Shown: positions 28,547 through 38,396, counted from the stretch's first letter. The stretch is 64,000 nucleotides of DNA from Jeotgalicoccus saudimassiliensis (GCF_000756715.1 NZ_CCSE01000001.1:1116001-1180000); one strand, 5' to 3'. Numbers and translations are program-made. The notes: generated by a model not told the origin, from the sequence alone.

Positions 28547-30177
28547 TATAAAAACTTCACTTTCCGGCGTATTTTTTGTGCACGTTCGCCGAGCACTTCG
28601 TCTGCAAGACCTGTTTTAAATGAAATAAACAGGTAGACAATAACTCCTGCCGGCACTGTAACGAGGAGTGTCAGTACAGAGTTCAGCGTCGTCATTTCAT
28701 CGATATTCATCAGCAGCAGATAGTATACAATCTCCACTGCAAGCAGCATCGCCAGTGCACATACTATAATTTGGAATATCGGTGCGACAAATGCACGGAA
28801 ACGGATTTTACCGTGTTTTTTAATAATAATCAGGTTCATAATCACACCGGCACCGAGGGCAATTGCGGTTCCCATCACAGCACCGACTGTATAGAAATTC
28901 ATAATCAGCGGAATGTTAATTGCCGCTTTAATAATAAGCATCACGATAACAACGTAAAATGTCAGGTTCTGCTTGTCGATACCCTGCACGATTGAACACG
29001 TCACAGAGAACAGCGAAATAATAATGCTGACCGGCGCATAGAATGTCAGTATCATAATACCGATTTCGTTATAGCTGTAAAACGAAGTATAAACCGGTGC
29101 TGATAAAATCATCATTCCCATGCCGGCCGGAACGACGAAGAACAGCAGCATCAGAATCATCGATTTCACCTGATGGTGTACATTATCAAACAGTTTCTGC
29201 TGATAGTTTTTCGTAATGAACGGCAGTATTGTAATCGCAAATGCCGACGCGAACGCCGTTGGGATCATTACGAGTTTGTGCGTTGTTAAGTTCAGCATAC
29301 CGAACCATGAGTCCTGCAGGCTTCCCGGCACACCGGCAAGCGACAGTGCGTTGTTATGCGTCATCTGGTCGATGAATAAGACGACCGGAATACTCATGCC
29401 GACGATAATAAACGGCAGACCGTAACGGATAATTTCCTTATACATTTCACCGTACGATAAATTGATGCCGCTCTTATCCTGTTTCTGCTGTTCTTTTAAA
29501 AACGGCTTTCGTTTTCTCCAGAATATTGCCAGCGTAAACGTTGCACCGACCGCACCGACGAAAGCAGCAAACACGGCAATTTCGTTAGCGGTCTTTATCG
29601 AACCGTCCATTACATTAATTACGATAAACGCACCCGATAACAGTACTGCGATTCGTAAAATCTGCTCAACAACCGATGAGGCGCTCGTCGGGCCGAATGA
29701 TTCATGACCCTGGAATATTCCCCGCCACGTTGCCATAAATGGTACGATAATAACTGCGAAACTGATCACGCGGATAATATCAGTAATATCTTCAGTGCTC
29801 CAGCGGTGATCTCCGCCGCCTGCAGCACTTTGTGCTTCAGCGATAACCGGCGCCATTAAATATAAAGCAAGAAAAGCAAGAATACCTGAAGCCATCATCA
29901 CGAGAAGACTTGACTTATAAAGCTTCTCGCTGGTTTCATAAGCACCGAGCGCGTTGTACTTCGCAACGAATTTCGATACCGCCCCGGGCACACCCGCTGC
30001 GGCAATCGACAGCATAATCGTGTACGGCGTATAAGCGTAACCGTAAAGAGCAAGGTTTTCCTCCCCGCCCATAATGCTGTAAAATGGAATTAAATAAAGC
30101 ATTCCTAAAATCTGAGTGGTAAATGTAGCTGCGGTTAAAAGGAATGTACCGCGAAACATTTTTTTCTGATCCGACAT
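28546..30177 (-). CDS. ytgP: MurJ-like lipid II flippase (YtgP, MOP superfamily)
   Basis: 543 aa with about fourteen membrane helices, of the polysaccharide-exporter/MVF branch. The opening FRGTFLLTAATFTTQILGMLYLIPFY and GAVSKFVAKYNALG blocks match YtgP. The staphylococcal orthologue acts as the essential MurJ-type lipid II flippase, bringing peptidoglycan precursor across the membrane. The stop overlaps the downstream pseudouridine synthase start. Divergent from ytfP. Start ATG 30177 has AAGGGT upstream. Confidence 0.92.
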   Translation of the reverse strand: MSDQKKMFRGTFLLTAATFTTQILGMLYLIPFYSIMGGEENLALYGYAYTPYTIMLSIAAAGVPGAVSKFVAKYNALGAYETSEKLYKSSLLVMMASGILAFLALYLMAPVIAEAQSAAGGGDHRWSTEDITDIIRVISFAVIIVPFMATWRGIFQGHESFGPTSASSVVEQILRIAVLLSGAFIVINVMDGSIKTANEIAVFAAFVGAVGATFTLAIFWRKRKPFLKEQQKQDKSGINLSYGEMYKEIIRYGLPFIIVGMSIPVVLFIDQMTHNNALSLAGVPGSLQDSWFGMLNLTTHKLVMIPTAFASAFAITILPFITKNYQQKLFDNVHHQVKSMILMLLFFVVPAGMGMMILSAPVYTSFYSYNEIGIMILTFYAPVSIIISLFSVTCSIVQGIDKQNLTFYVVIVMLIIKAAINIPLIMNFYTVGAVMGTAIALGAGVIMNLIIIKKHGKIRFRAFVAPIFQIIVCALAMLLAVEIVYYLLLMNIDEMTTLNSVLTLLVTVPAGVIVYLFISFKTGLADEVLGERAQKIRRKVKFL

Positions 30178-30260
30178 ATATTAACCCTTCTTATCTATAA
30201 TAAACATAACCATTATTATAATGGATTAGGGAATACTTTAAAACTAAAAGGAGCAAACTC

Positions 30261-31514
30261 ATGTACGATACGATAGTAATCGGCGGCGGCGTCAGCGGAA
30301 TTATGGCAGGCTATGCTGCGAGTCTGAACAATAATAAAGTACTTTTAATCGAAAAAAATAAGAAACTCGGCAAAAAACTGCTGATATCCGGCGGCGGCCG
30401 CTGCAACGTAACGAACCGTCTGCCGTATGAGGAAATTATTAAACATATTCCCGGCAACGGTAAGTTTCTGTACGGCCCGTTCTCCGTATTCGACAACGAA
30501 TCGATTATTAATTTCGTTGAATCCAACGGTGTTAAATTAAAAGAAGAAGACCACGGGCGCATGTTCCCCGTCTCAAACAAAGCTAAAGACGTGCTCAATG
30601 TCTTTTTGGAACAGCTTGACCGTAATAAAGTTGAAATTGAGTTTGCAACGGAAGTCGCGGCAGTCCTCCATGAAGACGGTAAAATTACCGGCGTAAAAAC
30701 GTCCGACGGCAGGACATTTAACGCGCGCAACGTCATAATTACAACCGGCGGCAAAAGCGTGCCGCAGACAGGCTCAACAGGAGACGGCCACAAGTTTGCG
30801 AAAACACTCGGCCATACAGTAACCGAACTCTTCCCGACAGAAGTGCCGATTACATCGAATCAGCGTTTCTTTACAGACGGCACGCTGAAAGGCATCAGCC
30901 TAGACGACGTTGCTTTATCCGTATTAAAGAAAAACGGCAAACCGAGAATTACTCACCAGATGGATATGATTTTCACCCACTTCGGAGTGAGCGGTCCGGC
31001 AGCGCTCCGCTGCAGCCAGTTCGTTTACAAAGAACAGCAGTCACAGAAAAAAGAGAACATTAAAATGCAGCTCGATTTTTTCCCGCAGTACACGATGGGT
31101 GACATGCAGGAATACATTAACAAAACCATTAAAGATAACATCGATAAAAGTCTCAAGAACATTTTAAAAAACATTCACCAGGAACGCCTTGTTGCATTCG
31201 TTCTTGAATATTTAAAAATCGACGGCAGCACGAGTGGCCACCACGTATCCAACCAGCAGAAACAGGCGATTGTTGAATTCTTCAAGCGCTTTACGTTCAA
31301 CGTAAACGGCACACAATCCATCGAAAAAGCATTCGTCACAGGTGGCGGTGTCAATCTGAAAGAAATTAATCCGTCCACAATGTCGAGCAAGCTGATTGAC
31401 GGCCTCCACTTTGCAGGTGAAGTGCTCGACATCCACGGCTACACAGGCGGATACAATATTACGAGCGCACTCGTCACCGGTTATGTGGCAGGATATCACT
31501 GTTCGAACGGGTAA
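30261..31514 (+). CDS. ytfP: NAD(P)/FAD-dependent oxidoreductase YtfP (HI0933 family)
   Basis: 417 aa flavoprotein. The N-terminal dinucleotide fold is VIGGGVSGIMAGYAA, followed by GKKLLISGGGRCNVTN, which is diagnostic for the HI0933 family, and the C-terminal FAGEVLDIHGYTGGYNITSALVTG. Substrate unknown. ATG 30261 follows AAAAGGAG. There is no terminator between its stop and the hairpin array that starts 14 bp later, so its transcript probably runs into the array. Confidence 0.92.
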   Translation: MYDTIVIGGGVSGIMAGYAASLNNNKVLLIEKNKKLGKKLLISGGGRCNVTNRLPYEEIIKHIPGNGKFLYGPFSVFDNESIINFVESNGVKLKEEDHGRMFPVSNKAKDVLNVFLEQLDRNKVEIEFATEVAAVLHEDGKITGVKTSDGRTFNARNVIITTGGKSVPQTGSTGDGHKFAKTLGHTVTELFPTEVPITSNQRFFTDGTLKGISLDDVALSVLKKNGKPRITHQMDMIFTHFGVSGPAALRCSQFVYKEQQSQKKENIKMQLDFFPQYTMGDMQEYINKTIKDNIDKSLKNILKNIHQERLVAFVLEYLKIDGSTSGHHVSNQQKQAIVEFFKRFTFNVNGTQSIEKAFVTGGGVNLKEINPSTMSSKLIDGLHFAGEVLDIHGYTGGYNITSALVTGYVAGYHCSNG

Positions 31515-31527
31515 TGGTTGGATGAAT

Positions 31528-31555
31528 GGTTGGTTGGTTGGTTGGTTGGTTGGTT
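31528..31555 (+). repeat. (GGTT)7 microsatellite at the left edge of array C
   Basis: Seven perfect GGTT copies begin 14 bp after the ytfP stop. Consecutive GG pairs of this kind can form two-layer G-quadruplexes. An approximate inverted counterpart, GAACCAACCCACAAACC, lies at the right edge of the array near 32275. Confidence 0.95.
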
Positions 31556-32292
31556 TACAACGGGGAAACGCTGTTGTCATCCGGGACTGATCGATTCACA
31601 ACGGGGAAATGCCGTTGTCATCCGACGCCGCTCGGTTCACAACGGGAGACCACCGTTGTCATCCAGGACTGCTCGGTTCACAACGGGAGACCACCGTTGT
31701 CATCCGGGGTTGTTCGATTCACAACGGGAAATCGCCGTTGTCATTCGGGACTGATCGATTCACAACGGGGAAACGCCGTTGTCATTCGGGACTGATCGAT
31801 TCACAACGGGAAATCGCCGTTGTCATTCGGGACTGTTCGGTTCACAACGGGGAAACGCCGTTGTCATCCGGCACAACTCGATTCACAACGGGAAATCGCC
31901 GTTGTCATCCGGGACTGATCGATTTACAACGGGGAAACGCTGTTGTCATCCGGGACTACTCGATTCACAACGGGGAAATGCCGTTGTCATCCGGCGCTGT
32001 TCGATTCACAACGGGAGACCGCCGTTGTCATCCAACACAACTCGATTCACAACGGGAAATCGCCGTTGTCATCCAGGACTGCTCGATTCACAACGGGAGA
32101 CCACCGTTGTCATCCGGCGCTGTTCGATTCACAACGGGAGACCGCCGTTGTCATCCAACACAACTCGATTCACAACGGGAGACCGCCGTTGTCATCCGGC
32201 ACAACTCGATTCACAACGGGAAACCGCCGTTGTCATCCGGCACAACTCGGTTCACAACGGGAGACCGCCGTTGTGAACCAACCCACAAACCA
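31531..32292. repeat. Array of 18 hairpins at an exact 41-bp period (array C)
   Basis: ACAACGG recurs from 31557 to 32254; the distance, 697 bp, is exactly 17 x 41, with no indel. Each unit is a hairpin, ACAACGG plus a 7-nt loop plus CCGTTGT (first and ninth copies have CTGTTGT, still pairable), and a linker of CATCC, about eight variable bases and TCGATTC or TCGGTTC. The linkers fall into a few recurring types (GGGACTGA, GGCACAAC, AACACAAC, GGCGCTGT). The ends are inverted: GGTTGGTTTACAACGG at the left and CCGTTGTGAACCAACC at the right. It fills the 841 bp between the convergent ytfP and leuS genes. Confidence 0.96.
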
Positions 32293-32296
32293 AAAA

Positions 32297-32344
32297 AACA
32301 CCGCATCAGACTTCAATCAATCAAGTCCGGTGCGGTGTTTTTTT
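32297..32344. terminator. Bidirectional terminator of leuS
   Basis: AACACCGCA pairs with TGCGGTGTT around a 25-nt loop with further AAGTC/GACTT pairing. A-run on one side and T-run on the other support use in both directions. Confidence 0.9.
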
Positions 32345-32355
32345 ATCTATATAAA

Positions 32356-34770
32356 TTAATTAGCGACAATGTTTACGAGTCTCTGAGGTACAACGATGAC
32401 TTTACGTACCGTCTTACCTTCAAGCTCTCGTTTGATTGTTTCATCAGCAAGTGCAAGTTCTTCTGTTTCTTCTTTTGAAAGGTCTCTTGCGATATCAAGC
32501 TTGTTTTTCACTTTGCCGTTCACCTGTACAACGATCTCAACTGTGTCTTCTACAAGTTTTGATTCGTCGAATGTCGGCCACTCTGCGTATGCGAGTGTTT
32601 CTGTGTTACCCAGAATGCTCCACAGCTCTTCAGCGATGTGCGGTGCTACCGGCGACAGAAGCTTAACGAAGTTTTCAACATATGTTTTGTTTACTTCTTC
32701 AGCTTTGTACGCTTCGTTCACAAATACCATCAGCTGTGAAATACCTGTGTTGAATAACAGCGACTCAAAGTCCGATGTCACTTTTTTCACTGTCTCGTTA
32801 TACACTTTATCGAGTGCAGGAGTTTCCTTATCAACGATTTTCGCCGCCGCTTCTCCTGTTTCTTCATTAACAAGAAGTCTCCATACGCGGTCGAGGAATC
32901 TTCTCGCACCATCCAGTCCGTTTTCGTTCCATGCGATTGACGCATCGAGCGGCCCCATGAACATTTCATACAGTCTCAGTGTATCTGCACCGTGTGAATA
33001 AACGATATCATCAGGGTTTACAACGTTCCCTTTCGACTTACTCATCTTCTCGTTTCCTTCACCGAGAATCATGCCCTGGTTGTACAGTTTCTGGAATGGC
33101 TCTTTTGTAGGTACCACACCCAGGTCATAAAGGAACTTGTGCCAGAATCGTGCATACAGAAGATGAAGTACTGCGTGCTCAGCACCACCGATATACAAGT
33201 CGACCGGCAGCCAGTGTTTAAGTTTCTCCGGATTGGCAAGCTGTTCTGTATTGTGCGGATCGATAAAGCGCAGGAAGTACCAGCTGCTGCCCGCCCACTG
33301 CGGCATTGTGTTCGTTTCACGGCGGCCTTTAACGCCGTCTTCTCTGACAACATTGATCCAGTCAGTGTTGTTGGCAAGCGGTGATTCACCTGTACCGGAT
33401 GGTTTAATCTGAGTCATCACCGGCAGTTCAAGAGGAAGTTCTTCTTCCGGAACTGTCGACATTGTACCGTCTTCCCAATGAATAACAGGAATTGGCTCGC
33501 CCCAGTAACGCTGACGGCTGAATAACCAGTCTCTTAATCTGTAAGTGATTTTCGCTTCGCCCGCACCTTTTTCCTCAAGCAGTTCAATCGCTCGCTTAAT
33601 TCCATCCTCGAGTCCGAGTCCGTCAAGCGGGCCTGAGTTAATGTGTTTACCTTCACCTGTAAATGCTTCTTCTTCAATGTTTCCGCCTTCAAGCACCGGA
33701 ATGATTTTCAGGTCAAACTGTTTTGCGAACTCGTAGTCACGCTCATCGTGTGCCGGAACAGCCATAATTGCACCTGTACCATATGAAGCTAATACATAGT
33801 CTGCAATCCAGATTGGCAGCTTTTCACCGCTTAACGGGTTCACTGCATACGCACCTGTAAATACACCGGTTTTTTCTTTCGCTAAATCAGTACGCTCAAG
33901 CTCACTCTTGTGCGCTGCTTTTTCCTGATATGCTTTAATCGCTTCACGCTGCTCGTCAGACGTAATTTTATCGATTAATTTATGTTCCGGTGAAAGTACT
34001 GCATACGTCGCACCGTAGATCGTATCCGGACGCGTCGTAAACGCAGAGAATGACTCATCGAAGCCGTCGATTTCAAAAGTGACGTTAGCCCCTTCTGATT
34101 TACCAATCCAGTTGCGCTGCATATCTTTTAACGATTCAGGCCAGTCCAGGTCATCAAGGTCTTCAAGCAGACGGTCAGCATACTCGGTAATTTTAAGAAT
34201 CCACTGTCTCATCGGCTTGCGTACTACAGGATGTCCCCCGCGCTCACTCTTGCCGTCGATCACTTCTTCGTTCGCAAGTACTGTGCCGAGTGCTTCACAC
34301 CAGTTCACAGGCACTTCGTCAACGTAAGCCAGACCTTTATTGTACAGCTGTATAAAAATCCACTGCGTCCATTTGTAGTATTCAGGATCCGTCGTGTTAA
34401 TTTCTCTGTCCCAGTCGTAGCTGAAGCCGAGCTCTTTAATCTGACGGCGGAACGTATCGATATTTTTATCGTTGAATTCATGAATATCATTACCCGTGTC
34501 GATTGCATACTGCTCTGCAGGCAGACCGAATGCATCCCAGCCCATCGGGTGAAGCACGTTGTAGCCCTGCATACGTTTCATGCGGCTGACGATATCCGTC
34601 GCTGTGTACCCTTCCGGATGGCCGACGTGAAGTCCTGCACCAGACGGGTACGGGAACATATCAAGTGCGTAGAATTTCTCTTTGCCGATTTCATCTTCAG
34701 TTTTAAAAGTTTTGTTTTCTTCCCAGTGCTGCTGCCATTTCTTTTCGATGTCTCTGTGTTTAAACGTCAT
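32356..34770 (-). CDS. leuS: Leucyl-tRNA synthetase
   Basis: 804 aa class I synthetase. Signature HVGH in [20 protein letters not shown]-type sequence near residue 40, the editing domain with [12 protein letters not shown], and KMSKS in [15 protein letters not shown] 34770 follows AGGAGGAAAACC; the 11-codon upstream extension is part of the leader. Controlled by an upstream T-box. Convergent with ytfP across array C. Confidence 0.97.
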   Translation of the reverse strand: MTFKHRDIEKKWQQHWEENKTFKTEDEIGKEKFYALDMFPYPSGAGLHVGHPEGYTATDIVSRMKRMQGYNVLHPMGWDAFGLPAEQYAIDTGNDIHEFNDKNIDTFRRQIKELGFSYDWDREINTTDPEYYKWTQWIFIQLYNKGLAYVDEVPVNWCEALGTVLANEEVIDGKSERGGHPVVRKPMRQWILKITEYADRLLEDLDDLDWPESLKDMQRNWIGKSEGANVTFEIDGFDESFSAFTTRPDTIYGATYAVLSPEHKLIDKITSDEQREAIKAYQEKAAHKSELERTDLAKEKTGVFTGAYAVNPLSGEKLPIWIADYVLASYGTGAIMAVPAHDERDYEFAKQFDLKIIPVLEGGNIEEEAFTGEGKHINSGPLDGLGLEDGIKRAIELLEEKGAGEAKITYRLRDWLFSRQRYWGEPIPVIHWEDGTMSTVPEEELPLELPVMTQIKPSGTGESPLANNTDWINVVREDGVKGRRETNTMPQWAGSSWYFLRFIDPHNTEQLANPEKLKHWLPVDLYIGGAEHAVLHLLYARFWHKFLYDLGVVPTKEPFQKLYNQGMILGEGNEKMSKSKGNVVNPDDIVYSHGADTLRLYEMFMGPLDASIAWNENGLDGARRFLDRVWRLLVNEETGEAAAKIVDKETPALDKVYNETVKKVTSDFESLLFNTGISQLMVFVNEAYKAEEVNKTYVENFVKLLSPVAPHIAEELWSILGNTETLAYAEWPTFDESKLVEDTVEIVVQVNGKVKNKLDIARDLSKEETEELALADETIKRELEGKTVRKVIVVPQRLVNIVAN

Positions 34771-34783
34771 TGGTTTTCCTCCT

Positions 34784-34985
34784 ATTAAATAAAAAAATCC
34801 CATATCTAAAAAAGATATGGGACGATCTATAAGACCGCGGTACCACCCGCATTCACATAATGTGCAACTTTAAAAAATATGAAATTAACACAGACAAGTT
34901 CACTTCACGTCAATACCGGTTCACACCAGCCACCGGCTCGCTTAAAAAAACGTTTCTGCTACTACTTCTGATATTAATAATATAG
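34784..34985 (-). promoter_or_regulatory. T-box leader of leuS
   Basis: On the minus strand GGGTGGTACCGCGG (about 34837-34850) is the T-box core. The terminator hairpin CCCATATCT...AGATATGGG with T-run follows at 34790-34822. Stem I has AGCGAGCCGGTGGCTGG. The best specifier reading is GAACTTG with CUU (34898-34896), a leucine codon; the register is less certain than for tyrS. Confidence 0.9.
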
Positions 34986-35009
34986 CTGAAATTCATTAAT
35001 ATAGCAAGG

Positions 35010-35480
35010 TTATGAGCGCCCTTCGACAGATAACAGCAGTTTTTTTCTGTCGAGCCCTCCGGTATATCCGCCGAGCTGATTATTACTCGCAATCACCCTG
35101 TGGCACGGAATAATAATCGAAATGGGATTTTTACCGTTCGCATTCGCCACGGCACGGGAATAATTGCTGCCGCTGATCCGCTCGGCAAGCGTTTTGTAGC
35201 TGATCGTTTCGCCGTATGGAATCATACGGAGCTGCTTCCAGACCGACTGCTGGAACGGTGTCCCGGACACGTCGGGATTGATTTTCACATCAAACGATTT
35301 ACGCCCGCCGTTAAAATACTCCTCCAGTTCACGTACGCACTGCTCAATCACTTTATCCGGCGCATCCGACTCCCCCGCTTCATCCACGTAATCCACTTTA
35401 ATAATCGCACCGTCCAGCGATTCGAGTCTGAGCCAGCCGATATCAAACTTTTTATAATATACAGTCCCTGTCATCTTCAT
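35010..35480 (-). CDS. ogt: Methylated-DNA-protein-cysteine S-methyltransferase
   Basis: 156 aa suicide DNA-repair protein that removes alkyl groups from O6-methylguanine. The active-site PCHRVIA is preceded by NPISII, and the helix-turn-helix SYKTLAERISGSNYSRAVANANGKN is complete. The start overlaps the last base of the ABC permease stop (TGATG), an unusual operon partner for a repair gene. A second in-frame ATG at 35474 is an alternative. Confidence 0.93.
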   Translation of the reverse strand: MKMTGTVYYKKFDIGWLRLESLDGAIIKVDYVDEAGESDAPDKVIEQCVRELEEYFNGGRKSFDVKINPDVSGTPFQQSVWKQLRMIPYGETISYKTLAERISGSNYSRAVANANGKNPISIIIPCHRVIASNNQLGGYTGGLDRKKLLLSVEGRS

Positions 35481-37042
35481 CAGTTCTTATACGTAATATT
35501 ATATCCTTCGTCGTAACGCGCGCCTGCTTTTCTGAGCAGTATTACATAAGATAAAATACTCAAGACGATTAATACACCAAGTACCATCAGCATAGTATCA
35601 TGCTTTAAGAAATATGATTCACCGTTAAAGCCGATCGTAAACTGCGTTAAATATCCCATTAAAAAGATGAGTACCATAATCATAACAGCAATAATAATGT
35701 TCGCTGCAGTATCGAGTCTCTGTGCCGGATTCTTTTTTGACACGACCGGGTTAATCGTTCCGAGCAGCATTCCGACCGGTGCCGTAATTAAGACGAGCAG
35801 CACAGAAGCGAGCACTGCATACAGAAGTGTCGTAAACGGCACGTCGAGTATAAAGTAAATAATAACAGTAATGAATACATATACCGGTGTAATAGTTATA
35901 AAATTGTATAAATATTTTGCTTTTGCGATATCAAGTCCGCTGACCGGCATCATTTTTAAAAATGCGTACGTGCGTGCATCCCGCGCTGTATTCATCGCAC
36001 CGACAAACAGTGAAATCATTATAGAACCGGCAAATGCAATCGTCATCATCACCTGATCATCGGATGACGATTCTCCGCCGTACATCATCGGATTGGATGT
36101 CAGTAAATATAAAAAGACAAACGGGAATAAATATTGCGGCAGTACAGCCGCCCATTCTTTAAAGTCACGCAGTGTCATCGTAATATCTTTCTTTAACAAT
36201 GCACGGACCGGCGAACCGGTGTTTACTGACACAGCTTTTTTACGTTCAGACGTTCTCGTATTCGCTGTTCCTTTAACGAATGCAGCCGTCACATAATTCA
36301 GCACAAACATAATGAGCAGTACGGCTGCCACTGAAAATACAGCGAGCATTATAATATACTTCACTGCGGAAGGGTCATATAAAAACCCTGCAAATATAAA
36401 ATCGGCCTTGGGCATCATTTCAATTACCGGCATGATGTACTGTCCGCCTGCAACGATGACGAAGTAAGGCAGCACACTCGCCATACCGCCGGCCAATGTC
36501 AGTATCTCGCCGACGCGGCGTGCCGACGAAATCTTCGTTACTGCAAAAACAATCGCGTACGCCGCTGCAGCGCTCACAGCGCCGATGAACAGAAAGTACA
36601 CAGCACTGCTTAACACGAGCATCGGCGCTTCGTATCTCACCGCGAGCGTCAGCCCGGCTGCAATGCTTATAAACAGAATAACCGGCAGCACTTTAAATGT
36701 AATCTGGTAAAACAGTTTTACCGAGAATACTGCCTTCGGTGTAACCGGCAGCACTAAATAGGAATCGATATTTTTATCCATAAACATTTCTTTAATAATA
36801 CCGTTCACTAAAAACAAGGACAATATTAAGACGAGAAACATAGACAGCAGTACAAGTGCTTTGCCAATTACTATTTCTTCTGCGTTCATCAGAAACAGAT
36901 TGATAACCATCCAGACTGCAGGAACAATCATCGCAAGAATGATCATCGCAAGGAACAGATAGACGATGAGCTTTCCTGTACTCAGCGCTTTAAAGTAATT
37001 CAGTCTGGACTGCGCTTCAACTTTCAGTATGCTCTTGAACAT
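35480..37042 (-). CDS. ABC exporter membrane subunit
   Basis: 520 aa with about twelve hydrophobic segments and a short soluble loop (NTRTSERKKAVSVNTGSPVRALLKKD). The pattern (KLIVYLFLAMII, NLFLMNAEEI, MFMDKNIDSYLVLPVTPKAVF) fits the ABC-2/ABC_export-type permeases with paired halves. The start lies 26 bp inside the end of the ATPase gene, so the two are coupled and form one exporter. Substrate unknown; no peptide or lantibiotic precursor is seen nearby. Confidence 0.8.
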   Translation of the reverse strand: MFKSILKVEAQSRLNYFKALSTGKLIVYLFLAMIILAMIVPAVWMVINLFLMNAEEIVIGKALVLLSMFLVLILSLFLVNGIIKEMFMDKNIDSYLVLPVTPKAVFSVKLFYQITFKVLPVILFISIAAGLTLAVRYEAPMLVLSSAVYFLFIGAVSAAAAYAIVFAVTKISSARRVGEILTLAGGMASVLPYFVIVAGGQYIMPVIEMMPKADFIFAGFLYDPSAVKYIIMLAVFSVAAVLLIMFVLNYVTAAFVKGTANTRTSERKKAVSVNTGSPVRALLKKDITMTLRDFKEWAAVLPQYLFPFVFLYLLTSNPMMYGGESSSDDQVMMTIAFAGSIMISLFVGAMNTARDARTYAFLKMMPVSGLDIAKAKYLYNFITITPVYVFITVIIYFILDVPFTTLLYAVLASVLLVLITAPVGMLLGTINPVVSKKNPAQRLDTAANIIIAVMIMVLIFLMGYLTQFTIGFNGESYFLKHDTMLMVLGVLIVLSILSYVILLRKAGARYDEGYNITYKN

Positions 37043-37769
37043 GCGCGTCCTCCCCGTCTGTCAGCATAAGGAATATATCCTCGAGTGTTTTGCCGCTGCC
37101 CGCCTGTTCACGGAGTTCCTGTAATGTCCCGAGCGCTTTAATTTCACCCTGGTAAATAATACAGATGCGGTCTGCGATGTCTTCTGCGAGGCTCAGCGTA
37201 TGCGTCGTCAGAAAGACCGTGTTTCCCTCTTTTACATATTCTGTTAAATAATCTTTCAGTTTGCGGTTACTCTTCGGATCCAGGCCGACGTTTGGTTCAT
37301 CGAGAAAGATGACTTCCGGTGAATGCATCAGCGAACCGATAACAACGAGCTTTTGACGCATGCCGTGTGAGTATTCTTCGACGAGCGTACCAAGATCATT
37401 TTGCAGCTCAAACATCTTCACGAGTTCATCCCGTTTTTCTTTATAAATCTGTTTATCCATTTTGTAAATGCTGGCAACGAAGTTTAAATACTCGTTGCCG
37501 GTCAGTTTGCCGATAATATCCGGGGTATCCGGAACGAAACTGATTTTCCTTTTGAGTTCCGTATTATTGAGATGCATCGGTTCACCTGATATTTCCACCG
37601 TGCCCTCTGTCGGCTCCAGGAGCCCCATCAGCATTTTAATCGTTGTGGACTTGCCTGAACCGTTCGGTCCGAGATAGGCAAACAGTTCCCCTTTTTTCAC
37701 AGCGAGATTTATATTTTTAACGGCTGCTTTTGAACCGTAGTTTTTCGTTAAATTACTGACAGTAATCAT
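37017..37769 (-). CDS. ABC exporter ATP-binding subunit
   Basis: 250 aa. Walker A GPNGSGKSTTIKML, signature YSHGMRQKLVV, Walker B VIFLDEPNVGLD and switch His in FLTTHTLSLAED are all canonical. Acts with the overlapping downstream permease as an exporter of unknown substrate. ATG 37769 follows AAGGTTGGG. First gene of a three-gene unit that ends with ogt; divergent from mnmM. Confidence 0.92.
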   Translation of the reverse strand: MITVSNLTKNYGSKAAVKNINLAVKKGELFAYLGPNGSGKSTTIKMLMGLLEPTEGTVEISGEPMHLNNTELKRKISFVPDTPDIIGKLTGNEYLNFVASIYKMDKQIYKEKRDELVKMFELQNDLGTLVEEYSHGMRQKLVVIGSLMHSPEVIFLDEPNVGLDPKSNRKLKDYLTEYVKEGNTVFLTTHTLSLAEDIADRICIIYQGEIKALGTLQELREQAGSGKTLEDIFLMLTDGEDAHVQEHTES

Positions 37770-37824
37770 TAAAGACCCAACCTTCTTATGATAAAATTAA
37801 ATAGAATTTGAAAGGATTGATATT

Positions 37825-38370
37825 ATGCTTCAAAGAATACTTCCTGCCGGCAAGGATTTCATTAAGGAAATCGTTACTGCAGAAAATACACTGGTCGATG
37901 CCACATGCGGCAACGGCCACGACACCGGTTTTCTTGCCGGACTGGTACCGGACGGTCACGTCTACAGTTTCGATGTGCAGGCTGAAGCGATAGACAGTGC
38001 ACGTGAAAAGTATAACGGTGACAACATTACTTTCGTGCACGACGGTCACGAAAACATTTCGCAGTACGTTAAAGCACCTGTCAGAGCAGGCATATTCAAC
38101 CTCGGCTATTTACCGGGCGGCGACAAATCGATTACGACAGCATACGATACGACGATTGCTGCAGTAACCGGCCTGTTTGAGCTTTTATCACCGGGCGGCC
38201 GTATTGTTATCGTTGTTTACCACGGCCACGACAGCGGTAAAGTCGAGCGTGATGCGCTGCTTGAAACACTGTCGGCATGGCCGCAGGATAAAGCCCAGGT
38301 GCTCCGTTATCAGTACATCAATCAGAAAAACAATGCTCCGTTTTTACTGGTTATAGAAAAATTGAAGTAA
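37825..38370 (+). CDS. mnmM: tRNA (mnm5s2U34)-methyltransferase MnmM (YtqB)
   Basis: 181 aa class I methyltransferase. The SAM loop is VDATCGNGHDTGFLA, followed by FNLGYLPGGDKSI, which is characteristic of YtqB proteins. The B. subtilis and S. aureus enzymes methylate the 5-aminomethyl group of wobble uridine in tRNA. ATG 37825 follows GAAAGGATTGATATT. The stop codon lies in a 38-bp palindrome shared with the convergent hydrolase gene. Confidence 0.9.
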   Translation: MLQRILPAGKDFIKEIVTAENTLVDATCGNGHDTGFLAGLVPDGHVYSFDVQAEAIDSAREKYNGDNITFVHDGHENISQYVKAPVRAGIFNLGYLPGGDKSITTAYDTTIAAVTGLFELLSPGGRIVIVVYHGHDSGKVERDALLETLSAWPQDKAQVLRYQYINQKNNAPFLLVIEKLK

Positions 38371-38396
38371 GATATTTAAATATCTTACTTCAATTT
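38359..38396. terminator. 38-bp perfect palindrome serving as bidirectional terminator
   Basis: The sequence is self-complementary without mismatch around TTTAAA (38375-38380). It contains the mnmM stop and reaches the stop of the convergent hydrolase gene. T-rich ends exist on both strands, better on the minus strand. Confidence 0.8.

Noticed and set aside
31557-32270. CRISPR-like repeat and spacer pattern in array C (and B)
   Set aside because: The spacing looks CRISPR-like, but the linkers are near-copies of a few types instead of unique spacers, the repeats are short hairpins, and no cas gene is present.
31518-32478. Several overlapping plus-strand reading frames of 70-290 codons across array C
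   Set aside because: The 41-bp period is not a multiple of three, so any stop-free unit opens all three frames. The predicted proteins merely cycle the same repeat through three frames and have no good ribosome site.
32396-34788. Plus-strand frames opposite leuS, up to about 200 codons
   Set aside because: Shadows of leuS; low-complexity Ser/Leu composition and no promoter or ribosome site.
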